Shown here piece after piece: positions 1 through 5,101 of a stretch of DNA of 7,828 bases. Each line of letters starts with the position of its first letter. Position 1 is the stretch's first letter. A program made the translations under genes and the position numbers. This DNA is from Corynebacterium sp. (GTDB taxonomy: Bacteria; Actinomycetota; Actinomycetes; Mycobacteriales; Mycobacteriaceae), in NCBI GenBank assembly GCA_030450335.1, contig JAKDIS010000111.1:1-7828 (forward strand). The letters run 5' to 3'. A model generated the notes under the pieces. It did not search any database. It was given only the letters and a program-made list of their open reading frames with translations, and was not told the DNA's origin.

Positions 1-57
1 TGGAACGTGTTCAACTGGGACGACGTCGCCGAGCGCTTCGCCGCCGCCAAGAACTAG
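1..57 (+). CDS. sodA: Superoxide dismutase (Mn/Fe type), C-terminal fragment
   Basis: Only the last 18 codons and the TAG stop (55-57) are in the window. The reading frame gives WNVFNWDDVAERFAAAKN, which matches the conserved C-terminal end of Mn/Fe superoxide dismutases (the WNV-NWDDV-RF pattern). The enzyme dismutates superoxide to hydrogen peroxide and oxygen in the cytoplasm. The catalytic metal ligands lie upstream, outside the window, so metal type cannot be judged. A strong hairpin terminator follows 28 nt after the stop. The nearby msrA supports the call, because from general knowledge sodA and msrA are close neighbours in corynebacteria. The main uncertainty is the short length of the fragment. 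Confidence 0.8.
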   Translation, partial: WNVFNWDDVAERFAAAKN

Positions 58-85
58 CGTGACGCGCTAGACGGACCGCACCCAC

Positions 86-120
86 GGCCCCGTACTCCCC
101 GCAACGGGGAGGGCGGGGCC
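86..120 (+). terminator. Hairpin terminator behind sodA
   Basis: GGCCCCG (86-92) pairs with CGGGGCC (114-120), and CTCCCCG (95-101) pairs with CGGGGAG (105-111). This gives 14 GC-rich base pairs with one 2x2 internal loop and a CAA loop at 102-104. Only a short TT follows, so it is a strong stem with a weak U-tract, which is common in high-GC actinobacteria. It sits between the sodA stop and the start of ybaK and probably separates their transcription. Confidence 0.75.
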
Positions 121-136
121 TTCGTGGTACCGCGAC

Positions 137-142
137 TAGGAT
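137..142 (+). promoter_or_regulatory. -10 box of ybaK, leaderless type
   Basis: TAGGAT fits the actinobacterial -10 pattern TANNNT. Seven bases separate it from the GTG at 150, so transcription would begin at or next to the start codon and yield a leaderless mRNA. No Shine-Dalgarno sequence is visible before either possible start codon. No -35 box is recognisable, since that position falls in the sodA terminator stem. Confidence 0.5.
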
Positions 143-149
143 GGTCACC

Positions 150-668
150 GTGGGCAAGAAGAAGAACAGCACCGGCACCGGCAGCACCCCGGCCACCCTC
201 GCGTTGGAGAAGGCGGGGACCACCTTCACGGTCCACACCTTCACCCACACCCCCGGGGTCACCGACTTCGGCGGGGAGGCCGCCAGCGCCCTCGGCGACG
301 TGGAACCCGACCGGATCTGCAAGACCCTCCTGGTCAGCCTCGACGGCGGACCGCTGAGCGGGAAACTTGCGGTCACCGTGGTCCCGGTCACGATGACCCT
401 TGACCTCAAGGCCGTGGCCCACGCCTTCGGCGCGAAGAAGGCGACCATGGCCGACCCGTCCGCCGCGGAGCGCTCCACCGGCTACGTCGTCGGCGGGATC
501 AGCCCCGTCGGCCAGAAGAGGCTGCTGGACACGGTGGTCGACGCCGGCACCCGCGAACACCCCACCGTCTTCGTCTCCGGCGGACGCCGCGGCCTGGACA
601 TCGAGATCGCCCCCGGCGACCTGGTCGACGTGCTCGGCGCGCGCTTCGACCCCGTCGCCCGGCACTGA
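150..668 (+). CDS. ybaK: YbaK-type Cys-tRNA(Pro)/aminoacyl-tRNA deacylase
   Basis: This 172-residue cytoplasmic protein belongs to the YbaK/EbsC family, which hydrolyses mischarged tRNA, typically Cys-tRNA(Pro), in trans. Family hallmarks visible are RICKTLLV around residues 54-61, with Lys58 matching the family's essential lysine, the TGYVVGGISPVGQKR block near 112-126, and a C-terminal GGRRGLDIEIAP-DLV segment. Length is normal for a stand-alone YbaK. I chose GTG150 over the in-frame ATG141 because the ATG overlaps the -10 box TAGGAT (137-142), so a transcript from that promoter could not contain it; the resulting start MGKKKNS is basic and plausible. It is convergent to msrA, with 27 nt between the stop codons. 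The exact tRNA substrate is inferred from the family. Confidence 0.9.
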   Translation: MGKKKNSTGTGSTPATLALEKAGTTFTVHTFTHTPGVTDFGGEAASALGDVEPDRICKTLLVSLDGGPLSGKLAVTVVPVTMTLDLKAVAHAFGAKKATMADPSAAERSTGYVVGGISPVGQKRLLDTVVDAGTREHPTVFVSGGRRGLDIEIAPGDLVDVLGARFDPVARH

Positions 669-695
669 AAAGCCCCGGAGCCCCCGCGAGTCCCC

Positions 696-1385
696 CTACC
701 CGCAGGTCACCCCGGTGGCGTGCACCGGGCAGTAGCCGCCCGGGTTCTTGTCCAGGTACTGCTGGTGCTCGTCCTCGGCCAGGTAGTACTCCCCGGACGG
801 GGTCTCCGACAGCAGCGAGACCTCCGTGGTGATCTCGCCGAAGCCGGCCTCCGCCAACTTCTCGCCGTAGGACGCCACCTCCGCCGCGGCCACCTCACGC
901 TGCTCCGGGGTCACCGCGTAGATCACCGAGCGGTACTGGGAGCCCACGTCGTTGCCCTGCCGGTCGCCCTGGGTGGGGTCGTGGTTCTCCAGGCCGGTGC
1001 GGATCACGGTGCGCAGGTCCACCCGGGCCGGGTCGAAGACCACGTCCACGACCTCGGAGTGGCCGGTGCGCCCGGTGCACACCTCCCGGTAGGTGGGGTT
1101 GACGGTGTAGCCGCCGGCGTAGCCCACCGAGGTGGACTCCACCCCGTCGAGCTGCCAGAACAGCTTCTCGGCGCCCCAGAAGCAGCCCAGGCCGAGGACC
1201 ACGTGCTCCTGGCCGTCCTTCCACGGGCCGGTGATGGGCGTGCCCAGCACGGTGTGCGGACGCGGGTTCTCCAGCACGGGGTGGCGTCCCCCTGCCAGGG
1301 CGGTGTCGGCGGTCGGACGTTCGGCGCGGAAAGGCCCGCCGGACTGGGCGGCGTTCATGGCGAGGATTCGGTCGAGGAAGCTCAT
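696..1385 (-). CDS. msrA: Peptide methionine-S-sulfoxide reductase MsrA
   Basis: The 229-residue protein reduces methionine-S-sulfoxide, free or in proteins, back to methionine. The catalytic motif GCFWGAEKLFW carries the nucleophile Cys68, followed by the family blocks GYAGGYTVNPTY, TGHSEVVDVVFDP and NHDPTQGDRQGNDVGSQYRS. Two C-terminal cysteines (Cys219, Cys228, in the GGYCPVHATGVTCG end) are suited as resolving cysteines in a three-cysteine, thioredoxin-linked cycle like that of E. coli MsrA. There is an N-terminal extension of about 60 residues before the core domain, as is usual in actinobacterial and enterobacterial MsrA. The start ATG (1385-1383) overlaps the TGA stop (1384-1382) of the upstream nuclease gene as ATGA, which indicates translational coupling. 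The open frame extends upstream inside the nuclease gene but there shows only low-complexity shadow sequence. With sodA nearby, the role is oxidative-damage repair. Confidence 0.95.
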   Translation of the reverse strand: MSFLDRILAMNAAQSGGPFRAERPTADTALAGGRHPVLENPRPHTVLGTPITGPWKDGQEHVVLGLGCFWGAEKLFWQLDGVESTSVGYAGGYTVNPTYREVCTGRTGHSEVVDVVFDPARVDLRTVIRTGLENHDPTQGDRQGNDVGSQYRSVIYAVTPEQREVAAAEVASYGEKLAEAGFGEITTEVSLLSETPSGEYYLAEDEHQQYLDKNPGGYCPVHATGVTCG

Positions 1386-3094
1386 ACCCTGTCCAACGGA
1401 CGGGACAGCGCAGGGATTCCCGGCGCGCCCCGACGCAGCCAGCTGCGCACGGCGGCGGTGGCGAAGCAGTCGTCGGCGTTGTAGCGCTCCAGGGTGCGCT
1501 GCGCCGCCGAGGCGGCCGTGCCCTCCGCGCCGACGGCGACCTCGAAGAGGTCCACGGCCACGCGACCGTCGACGTCGTCCTGACTGAAGGTGAAGCCCGC
1601 GAGCGGGGCGACCGCCTTGAGCCCCAGCGAGGAGTTGGCGGCGACGGCCGCGCCCACCAGGGCGAAGACGTCGACCCATTCCTCGGACGCCAGGAAGGCG
1701 TTGACCTCCTCCAGCGTGGGCATCACCGCCTCACCGCCGTCGGGCAGGGGGTACACGGTGCCGCCGTGGCGTCCTGCGTAGTGCCGGAGCCAGTGGTTCT
1801 CGCCCTGCCGGGAGTAGCAGTACACCCGGCAGGGGCGGCCCCCGCGCGCGGCGGCGGCGCGCCGCGCCGTCAACCAGGTCCAGAAGGACGCGACGTGGCG
1901 TCCTGCGTCCCCGTCGCGGCTGAAGTCGGTGAAGGAGCGGTAGACGCCGCCGTCGAAGGTGCCCCACAGGAACGTGCCACGGCTGGGGTGCGCCTCCATG
2001 TCCACGTCGATCTCCACGGCGTCGGCCAGTTCCTCGCCCATGGGGCTCTCCCCGTCGACGAGGTGCTCGGGCATGCGGAAGGTGTGGCCGCACCACAGGT
2101 CGGTGCGCACCATCCACCGGCGCATCGGACGCCGCAGGTAGCCCACCCCCGCCAGCCAGGCGGTGGCCAGCGCGGAGGTCTCGCCGGCGTCCTCGTGGGC
2201 CAGCTCCGCCAACGTGTCGACGCCCCGGTCGCGCCAGCGCTGCGCCCGGTCGCCCGGCAGCATCAGGCTGAGGTCCCCGGTACGCAGCAGGCGGGCCCGG
2301 CAGTGGTTGTGGAAGTCGCAGGTACCGCACTCACGCACGCGCGTGGGCTCGGCCGGCACCGGCGCCTCCAGGGCGCGCACCAGCCCCGGCACGACTCGGT
2401 CGGCGGGGATGACCAGGCAGGACGCCAGGCCCGCGCCGATGAAACCGACGTCGCCGGACGCCACGCCCAGCACGTCGAGCAGCGTGTGCGCGACCGCCAC
2501 CTTCTGCGAGTCCACCGGCGTGCTGCGGTGCTTCATGGCCACCGGCACCGGACGTGCCAGCCCCAGGACGCCGAGGTCGACGGTGCGCACCCCGGCGCCG
2601 CGGGCGGCGCGTCCCTGCGGCCGCGACGACGGGGCGCCGACCGTGTGGGAGGTGACGGTGACCGGCATGTACGTCATCGTGGTCGTCGGACCGGCCGCGT
2701 CGTCGGTGCGCACCAGCAGGTCCACGTCGCAGGCCAGGGCGCCGTCCGCCAGCCGGGCACCGACGATGAGTCGGGTGCCCGCGGCGATCGCCTCCAGCGT
2801 CTGCTCCCCGGCGGTGGCGTCGTCCACGACCTCCACCCGGGTCGGCACGAGCCGCTCCCCGAAGCGTGGCTGCGTGGGCAACGCCGCGGCGACCGCCTCA
2901 CGCCGCAGCCGCGCCCGGTAGCGGGCGAGCGTGCGCTCCACCACGGACGACACCGTCAGCTCCGGCGACAGCCGTCCGGACCCCACGGCGCGGTTGAGTA
3001 CCCGCCGGTGGCGGCACCCCGTCAGGTCCGACGGGGTGACGGGTCCCGCGGAACCCTCGGGTCCCACGGAACCACTGCCCTGATACGCCCACAT
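1382..3094 (-). CDS. TM0106-type RecB-like / RNase H-like putative nuclease
   Basis: This 570-residue protein looks like the actinobacterial TM0106-type RecB-like family, which has no established function. The N-terminal half resembles a Cas4/RecB-type PD-(D/E)XK domain. Cys27 together with C-X2-C-X5-C at Cys256, Cys259 and Cys265 would fit a four-cysteine Fe-S site, and CDVDLLV at 122-128 fits the metal-binding aspartate strand. The following strand reads YMPVTVTSH (142-150) and lacks the usual E-x-K. The C-terminal half resembles the YprB-type RNase H-like/DEDD exonuclease fold, with EIDVDME at 361-367, an SSLGLKAVAPLAGF block near 488-501, and YNADDCFAT at 538-546. The start ATG at 3094 follows a -10 box TAGTAT by 8 nt, a leaderless arrangement; earlier in-frame starts would give a Cys-rich N-terminus upstream of the promoter. 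It forms an overlapping pair with msrA. The family assignment is fairly sure; the substrate is unknown. Confidence 0.8.
   Translation of the reverse strand: MWAYQGSGSVGPEGSAGPVTPSDLTGCRHRRVLNRAVGSGRLSPELTVSSVVERTLARYRARLRREAVAAALPTQPRFGERLVPTRVEVVDDATAGEQTLEAIAAGTRLIVGARLADGALACDVDLLVRTDDAAGPTTTMTYMPVTVTSHTVGAPSSRPQGRAARGAGVRTVDLGVLGLARPVPVAMKHRSTPVDSQKVAVAHTLLDVLGVASGDVGFIGAGLASCLVIPADRVVPGLVRALEAPVPAEPTRVRECGTCDFHNHCRARLLRTGDLSLMLPGDRAQRWRDRGVDTLAELAHEDAGETSALATAWLAGVGYLRRPMRRWMVRTDLWCGHTFRMPEHLVDGESPMGEELADAVEIDVDMEAHPSRGTFLWGTFDGGVYRSFTDFSRDGDAGRHVASFWTWLTARRAAAARGGRPCRVYCYSRQGENHWLRHYAGRHGGTVYPLPDGGEAVMPTLEEVNAFLASEEWVDVFALVGAAVAANSSLGLKAVAPLAGFTFSQDDVDGRVAVDLFEVAVGAEGTAASAAQRTLERYNADDCFATAAVRSWLRRGAPGIPALSRPLDRV
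3041..3073 (-). repeat. Two 15-bp direct repeats in the nuclease N-terminus
   Basis: GGGTCCCGCGGAACC (3041-3055) and GGGTCCCACGGAACC (3059-3073) match at 14 of 15 bases with an 18-bp period. In the minus-strand reading they encode a tandem Gly-Ser-x-Gly-Pro unit (residues 8-18, GSVGPEGSAGP) ahead of the conserved domain. The length is a multiple of three, so gain or loss of a unit would keep the frame. It is probably a flexible leader. Confidence 0.6.
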
Positions 3095-3102
3095 ACCGCC
3101 CC

Positions 3103-3108
3103 ATACTA
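3103..3108 (-). promoter_or_regulatory. -10 box for the nuclease-msrA pair
   Basis: On the minus strand TAGTAT is followed by eight bases (GGGGCGGT) and then the ATG at 3094. This fits TANNNT and would give an mRNA starting at or just before the start codon. No convincing -35 hexamer is seen. The same bases carry plus-strand -10 candidates for the divergent gene. Confidence 0.5.
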
Positions 3109-3119
3109 TTGAGTAGACT
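3104..3119 (+). promoter_or_regulatory. Candidate -10 boxes for the DUF6474-like gene
   Basis: Two plus-strand hexamers fit the actinobacterial -10 pattern: TACTAT (3104-3109) and TAGACT (3114-3119, the better match to TANANT). Either would give a 5' leader of about 70-80 nt before the ATG at 3196, and a purine-rich GGGAGA (3181-3186) lies 9 nt before that ATG as ribosome binding site. The first hexamer overlaps the opposite-strand -10 box of the nuclease gene. Confidence 0.4.
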
Positions 3120-3195
3120 GGCACGGAGAAAACAGCCGTCGACACGGTGACACGGCAGCAAAGGCAACCACGACAGGTACGGGAGAACATCGACC

Positions 3196-3810
3196 ATGGG
3201 AATTCTCAGCTCGGCACGACGGCGCCGCCACGAAAAGCGGGCGAGCTACAAGGCGGCGAAGGTCCAGGCCCGCACCGAGGCACGTGAGACCGCCAAACTC
3301 GACAGGAAGAAGCAGGACTACCTGGAGAAGATGGCACGCAAGGTCCGCAAGGAGGAGTCCCGCAACCTCAAGGCGGAGCGTAAGCACGACGCGAAGCTGG
3401 CGCAGGCCACCGTGGAACAGATCAAGGCCGGCCGGTTCAACGCCAAGACGGTGGTGCGCTACACCGGCGCACTGCGCGTGCTGCTCCCCGTCGCCATCCC
3501 GCTGGCGTACCGGGCGTTCACCCAGCTGTCCCAGCGTTCCTCCGGCGCCGGCCGCGGCACGACGGCCGAATTCTCCAACTTCGTCGGAGTCGGCGCCCCG
3601 CAGCGCGCCCGGATCGCCGACCTGCGTACCCGCATCGACCGCGGAAATGTTCCCGACGGTTTCGCCAAGGACGCCAATGCCCGGCTCGACGAGTTGGAGA
3701 ATTCACTCGACAATGCCTCGGGAATGTCCGACTCGCAGACGAGCAACCTCACTTCCAGCGTCTCCACGGAACTGGACCTGCTGGACCGTCAGTTCGCCGA
3801 GAAAGTCTGA
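3196..3810 (+). CDS. DUF6474-like small basic helical protein, function unknown
   Basis: The 204-residue product has no recognisable catalytic motif. Its make-up resembles the corynebacterial DUF6474 group. Residues 8-78 are extremely rich in Lys, Arg, Glu and Ala with a coiled-coil look (for example KAERKHDAKLAQATVEQIK). Residues 91-107 (GALRVLLPVAIPLAYRA) form one short hydrophobic segment that could be a membrane anchor or hairpin. Residues 135-204 form a mixed, more acidic helical tail (DLRTRIDRG, ARLDELENSLDN, ELDLLDRQFAEK). No signal peptide is present. ATG 3196 has GGGAGA at a spacing of 9 nt. It is divergent from the nuclease gene and lies 188 nt before lsr2 on the same strand, with no clear terminator between them, so read-through into lsr2 is possible. 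Function cannot be assigned. Confidence 0.75.
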   Translation: MGILSSARRRRHEKRASYKAAKVQARTEARETAKLDRKKQDYLEKMARKVRKEESRNLKAERKHDAKLAQATVEQIKAGRFNAKTVVRYTGALRVLLPVAIPLAYRAFTQLSQRSSGAGRGTTAEFSNFVGVGAPQRARIADLRTRIDRGNVPDGFAKDANARLDELENSLDNASGMSDSQTSNLTSSVSTELDLLDRQFAEKV

Positions 3811-3843
3811 CGTTCCCCCTTCCCCCACTACTCTCCCCATAAG

Positions 3844-3887
3844 TAAAAGATCATCTTATATCCACCATGAAATGGCGGGAGATCATC
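3844..3887 (+). repeat. AT-rich segment with repeated AGATCATC upstream of lsr2
   Basis: AGATCATC occurs at 3848-3855 and again at 3880-3887, 32 bp apart, about three helical turns on one face of the DNA. The first copy is the core of an inverted repeat, AAGAT-C-ATCTT (3847-3857). Bases 3841-3860 are 16/20 A or T and 3841-3900 are 36/60, in sharp contrast to the GC-rich surroundings. It lies just upstream of the lsr2 promoter, which suits an operator or nucleoid-protein binding site, possibly for Lsr2 itself. That role is inference. Confidence 0.45.
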
Positions 3888-3891
3888 GGGG

Positions 3892-3921
3892 ATGACAATT
3901 AGTGCACGAATGGACTACACT
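3892..3921 (+). promoter_or_regulatory. lsr2 promoter
   Basis: ATGACA (3892-3897) matches TTGACA at five of six positions. TACACT (3916-3921) matches the corynebacterial -10 pattern TANANT, and the spacer is 18 bp. The predicted start of transcription is about 3928-3930, leaving about 70 nt before the lsr2 ATG at 3999. This is the only promoter in the window with both hexamers clearly readable. Confidence 0.65.
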
Positions 3922-3983
3922 TCCGGTCAATGGCACCTTCACATGCCACATATTCGCGCCATAAAGGCGCACACGACCGGAAG
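3920..3983 (+). repeat. Inverted repeat spanning the lsr2 leader
   Basis: CTTCCGGTC (3920-3928) and GACCGGAAG (3975-3983) are perfect 9-bp inverted arms separated by 46 nt. Inside lies a smaller hairpin, GCGCC (3956-3960) with GGCGC (3966-3970) around an ATAAA loop. The left arm overlaps the end of the -10 box and the predicted transcription start; the right arm overlaps the purine-rich ribosome binding site AAGGAAG (3981-3987). It could be a pair of protein half-sites or, on a longer transcript, an RNA stem masking the ribosome binding site. Confidence 0.5.
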
Positions 3984-3998
3984 GAAGTAACAGAAACC

Positions 3999-4355
3999 AT
4001 GGCACGCAAGGAAGTCACCCAGTTCTTCGATGACCTCGACAACACCCCGCTCACCGCGGACGAGGTCAACGTCGTCGAATTCACCTACAAGGGCTCCACC
4101 TACGTTCTGGACCTCTCCGAGGAGAACGCCCAGAAGTTCGCCGACACCGTCGAGCCCTACATCGCCGCCGGCACCAAGGTCACCCGCGTCCGCGGCCGTG
4201 GCCGCCCGGCAGGCAACACCGGCAAGTCCGATTCCGGCCGTAACCGCCGCATCCGCGAATGGGCACGGGACAACGGCCTGACCGTCTCCACCCGTGGCCA
4301 GATCGCCCGCGAGGTCATCGACGCCTACGAGGCCGCCAACCCCTCGGACCGTTGA
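3999..4355 (+). CDS. lsr2: Lsr2-type nucleoid-associated protein / xenogeneic silencer
   Basis: The 118-residue protein matches the Lsr2 family in length and layout. The N-terminal dimerisation and oligomerisation domain covers residues 1-58 (MARKEVTQFFDDLD, VEFTYKGSTYVLDLSEENA, FADTVEPYI). A basic linker follows (59-82), then a C-terminal DNA-binding domain (IREWARDNG at 85-93, VSTRGQIAREVIDAYEAA at 96-113). Lsr2 proteins bind AT-rich DNA through an AT-hook-like RGR in the minor groove and silence horizontally acquired genes. Here that motif is RGQ (99-101), while the linker carries RGRGRP (65-70), a classical AT-hook core. The start ATG 3999 has AAGGAAG (3981-3987) in front at 11 nt. An in-frame ATG at 3930 would add 23 residues, but these use A/T-ending codons unlike the gene body. 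It is convergent with the regulator gene. C. glutamicum CgpS is the best-known corynebacterial relative. Confidence 0.92.
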   Translation: MARKEVTQFFDDLDNTPLTADEVNVVEFTYKGSTYVLDLSEENAQKFADTVEPYIAAGTKVTRVRGRGRPAGNTGKSDSGRNRRIREWARDNGLTVSTRGQIAREVIDAYEAANPSDR

Positions 4356-4361
4356 GTCCCC

Positions 4362-4382
4362 GGCGGGGGTTGTGCCCCCGTC
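4362..4382. terminator. Hairpin between convergent lsr2 and hrrA-like genes
   Basis: CGGGGG (4364-4369) pairs with CCCCCG (4375-4380) around the loop TTGTG, extended by a G-U and a G-C pair to 4362-4382. It lies 6 nt after the lsr2 stop and 10 nt from the stop of the convergent gene. There is no clear T-run on either strand. Its placement suggests a shared bidirectional terminator or roadblock. Confidence 0.55.
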
Positions 4383-4392
4383 AGAGCATGCG

Positions 4393-5043
4393 TCACAGCA
4401 TCCCCGCCTCACGTGCCGCCGCCACGGCGGAGGTCCGTGAGCGCACACCCAGTTTGTCGTAGACGTGGGCGAGATGCGATTTCACCGTGGCCTCGGACAG
4501 GAAAAGATCCGACCCGATGTCACGGTTCGACTTTCCCCGGGAAACGGCGTGGAGAACCTCGAGTTCGCGGGCGGACAACGTCGTCGCCGGATCCTTCTCC
4601 CGGTCACGTAGCCGGTGCGCGACCGCCCCGGACAGCGCCGCCGCCCCCTGCGCGGCCGAGCGCACACCGCTGATGAGTTCCGCCGGAGGGGAATCCTTCA
4701 ACAGGTATCCCACCGCGCCGGCCTCCACCGCCCCGAGGATCTCCACGTCCGTGTCGTAATTCGTGACGACGAGGACATTGGGTGGGGCCGGGAGTTTCCG
4801 GATTCGTTCCGTGGCCTGTGCCCCGGTCTCCACCTCCCGCCCGGCCGCACCTGCACCGAAACGCAGGTCCATGAGGACCACGTCCACTCCCGGGCCGTCC
4901 TCCGCAAGGTCGGCGACGGCGTGCACCGCCGAATCGGCCGAATCCACCTCGCCGACGATGTCGATGTCCTCGGCGCTCTCGAGGACGGCACGCAGGCCCA
5001 TTCTCACGATTTCATGGTCGTCCGCCAACAGGACACGAATCAT
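4393..5043 (-). CDS. hrrA: NarL/LuxR-family response regulator, HrrA-like
   Basis: The 216-residue regulator has a receiver domain (residues 1-120: acidic pocket Asp8/Asp9, phospho-acceptor Asp59 in VVLMDLRFG, Thr94, Lys116) and a LuxR-type helix-turn-helix (about 154-213, with LSARELEVLHAVSRGKSNRDI and SEATVKSHLAHVYDKLGV). Wording such as MIRVLLADDHEIVRMGLRAVLE and VLVVTNYDTD is very close to my recollection of corynebacterial HrrA/ChrA. In C. glutamicum, HrrA controls heme biosynthesis, heme oxygenase and respiratory cytochrome genes. The loop after Asp59 (RFGAGAAGREVETGAQAT) is longer than in most NarL proteins. ATG 5043 was chosen over ATG 5079 because GGAGGA sits 7 nt before it. The cognate kinase lies 73 nt upstream. 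Choosing HrrA over the paralogous ChrA rests mainly on the sodA/msrA neighbourhood, as in C. glutamicum. Confidence 0.9.
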   Translation of the reverse strand: MIRVLLADDHEIVRMGLRAVLESAEDIDIVGEVDSADSAVHAVADLAEDGPGVDVVLMDLRFGAGAAGREVETGAQATERIRKLPAPPNVLVVTNYDTDVEILGAVEAGAVGYLLKDSPPAELISGVRSAAQGAAALSGAVAHRLRDREKDPATTLSARELEVLHAVSRGKSNRDIGSDLFLSEATVKSHLAHVYDKLGVRSRTSAVAAAREAGML

Positions 5044-5050
5044 GTCGTTT

Positions 5051-5056
5051 TCCTCC
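5051..5056 (-). promoter_or_regulatory. Ribosome binding site deciding the hrrA start
   Basis: GGAGGA on the minus strand lies 7 nt before ATG 5043. It is the strongest Shine-Dalgarno sequence in the window, and it rules in favour of the MIRVLLADDHE start over the in-frame ATG 36 nt upstream, which has no such sequence. Confidence 0.7.
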
Positions 5057-5077
5057 AGTGCCGTCGTTTCCGGGTCC

Positions 5078-5083
5078 ATCCTA
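5078..5083 (-). promoter_or_regulatory. Weak internal -10 candidate before hrrA
   Basis: TAGGAT on the minus strand lies 34 nt before the hrrA start and is preceded by TTG. It fits TANNNT, but the -35 position falls in a run of Gs, so there is no second hexamer. It might allow hrrA to be transcribed without hrrS. Confidence 0.3.
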
Positions 5084-5101
5084 CAATTCCCCCGTCGACG
5101 G

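Noticed and set aside
669..695. Possible terminator between ybaK and msrA
   Set aside because: The 27-nt gap is GC-rich with some C-runs, but I could not build a convincing stem-loop.
1386..1679. 98-residue N-terminal extension of msrA in the same open frame
   Set aside because: The extension lies inside the upstream nuclease gene and is Arg/Gly-rich without conserved features; ATG 1385 with the ATGA overlap is the better start.
1766..3112. Long plus-strand open frame opposite the nuclease gene (448 codons)
   Set aside because: It is antisense to a gene with clear family motifs, has His/Arg/Gly-rich low-complexity translation, and lacks any recognisable domain or ribosome binding site.
3095..3190. 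32-residue N-terminal extension of the nuclease gene (start at 3190)
   Set aside because: It would be upstream of the -10 box and would run through the divergent promoter region; its Cys/Val-rich sequence is not part of the family.
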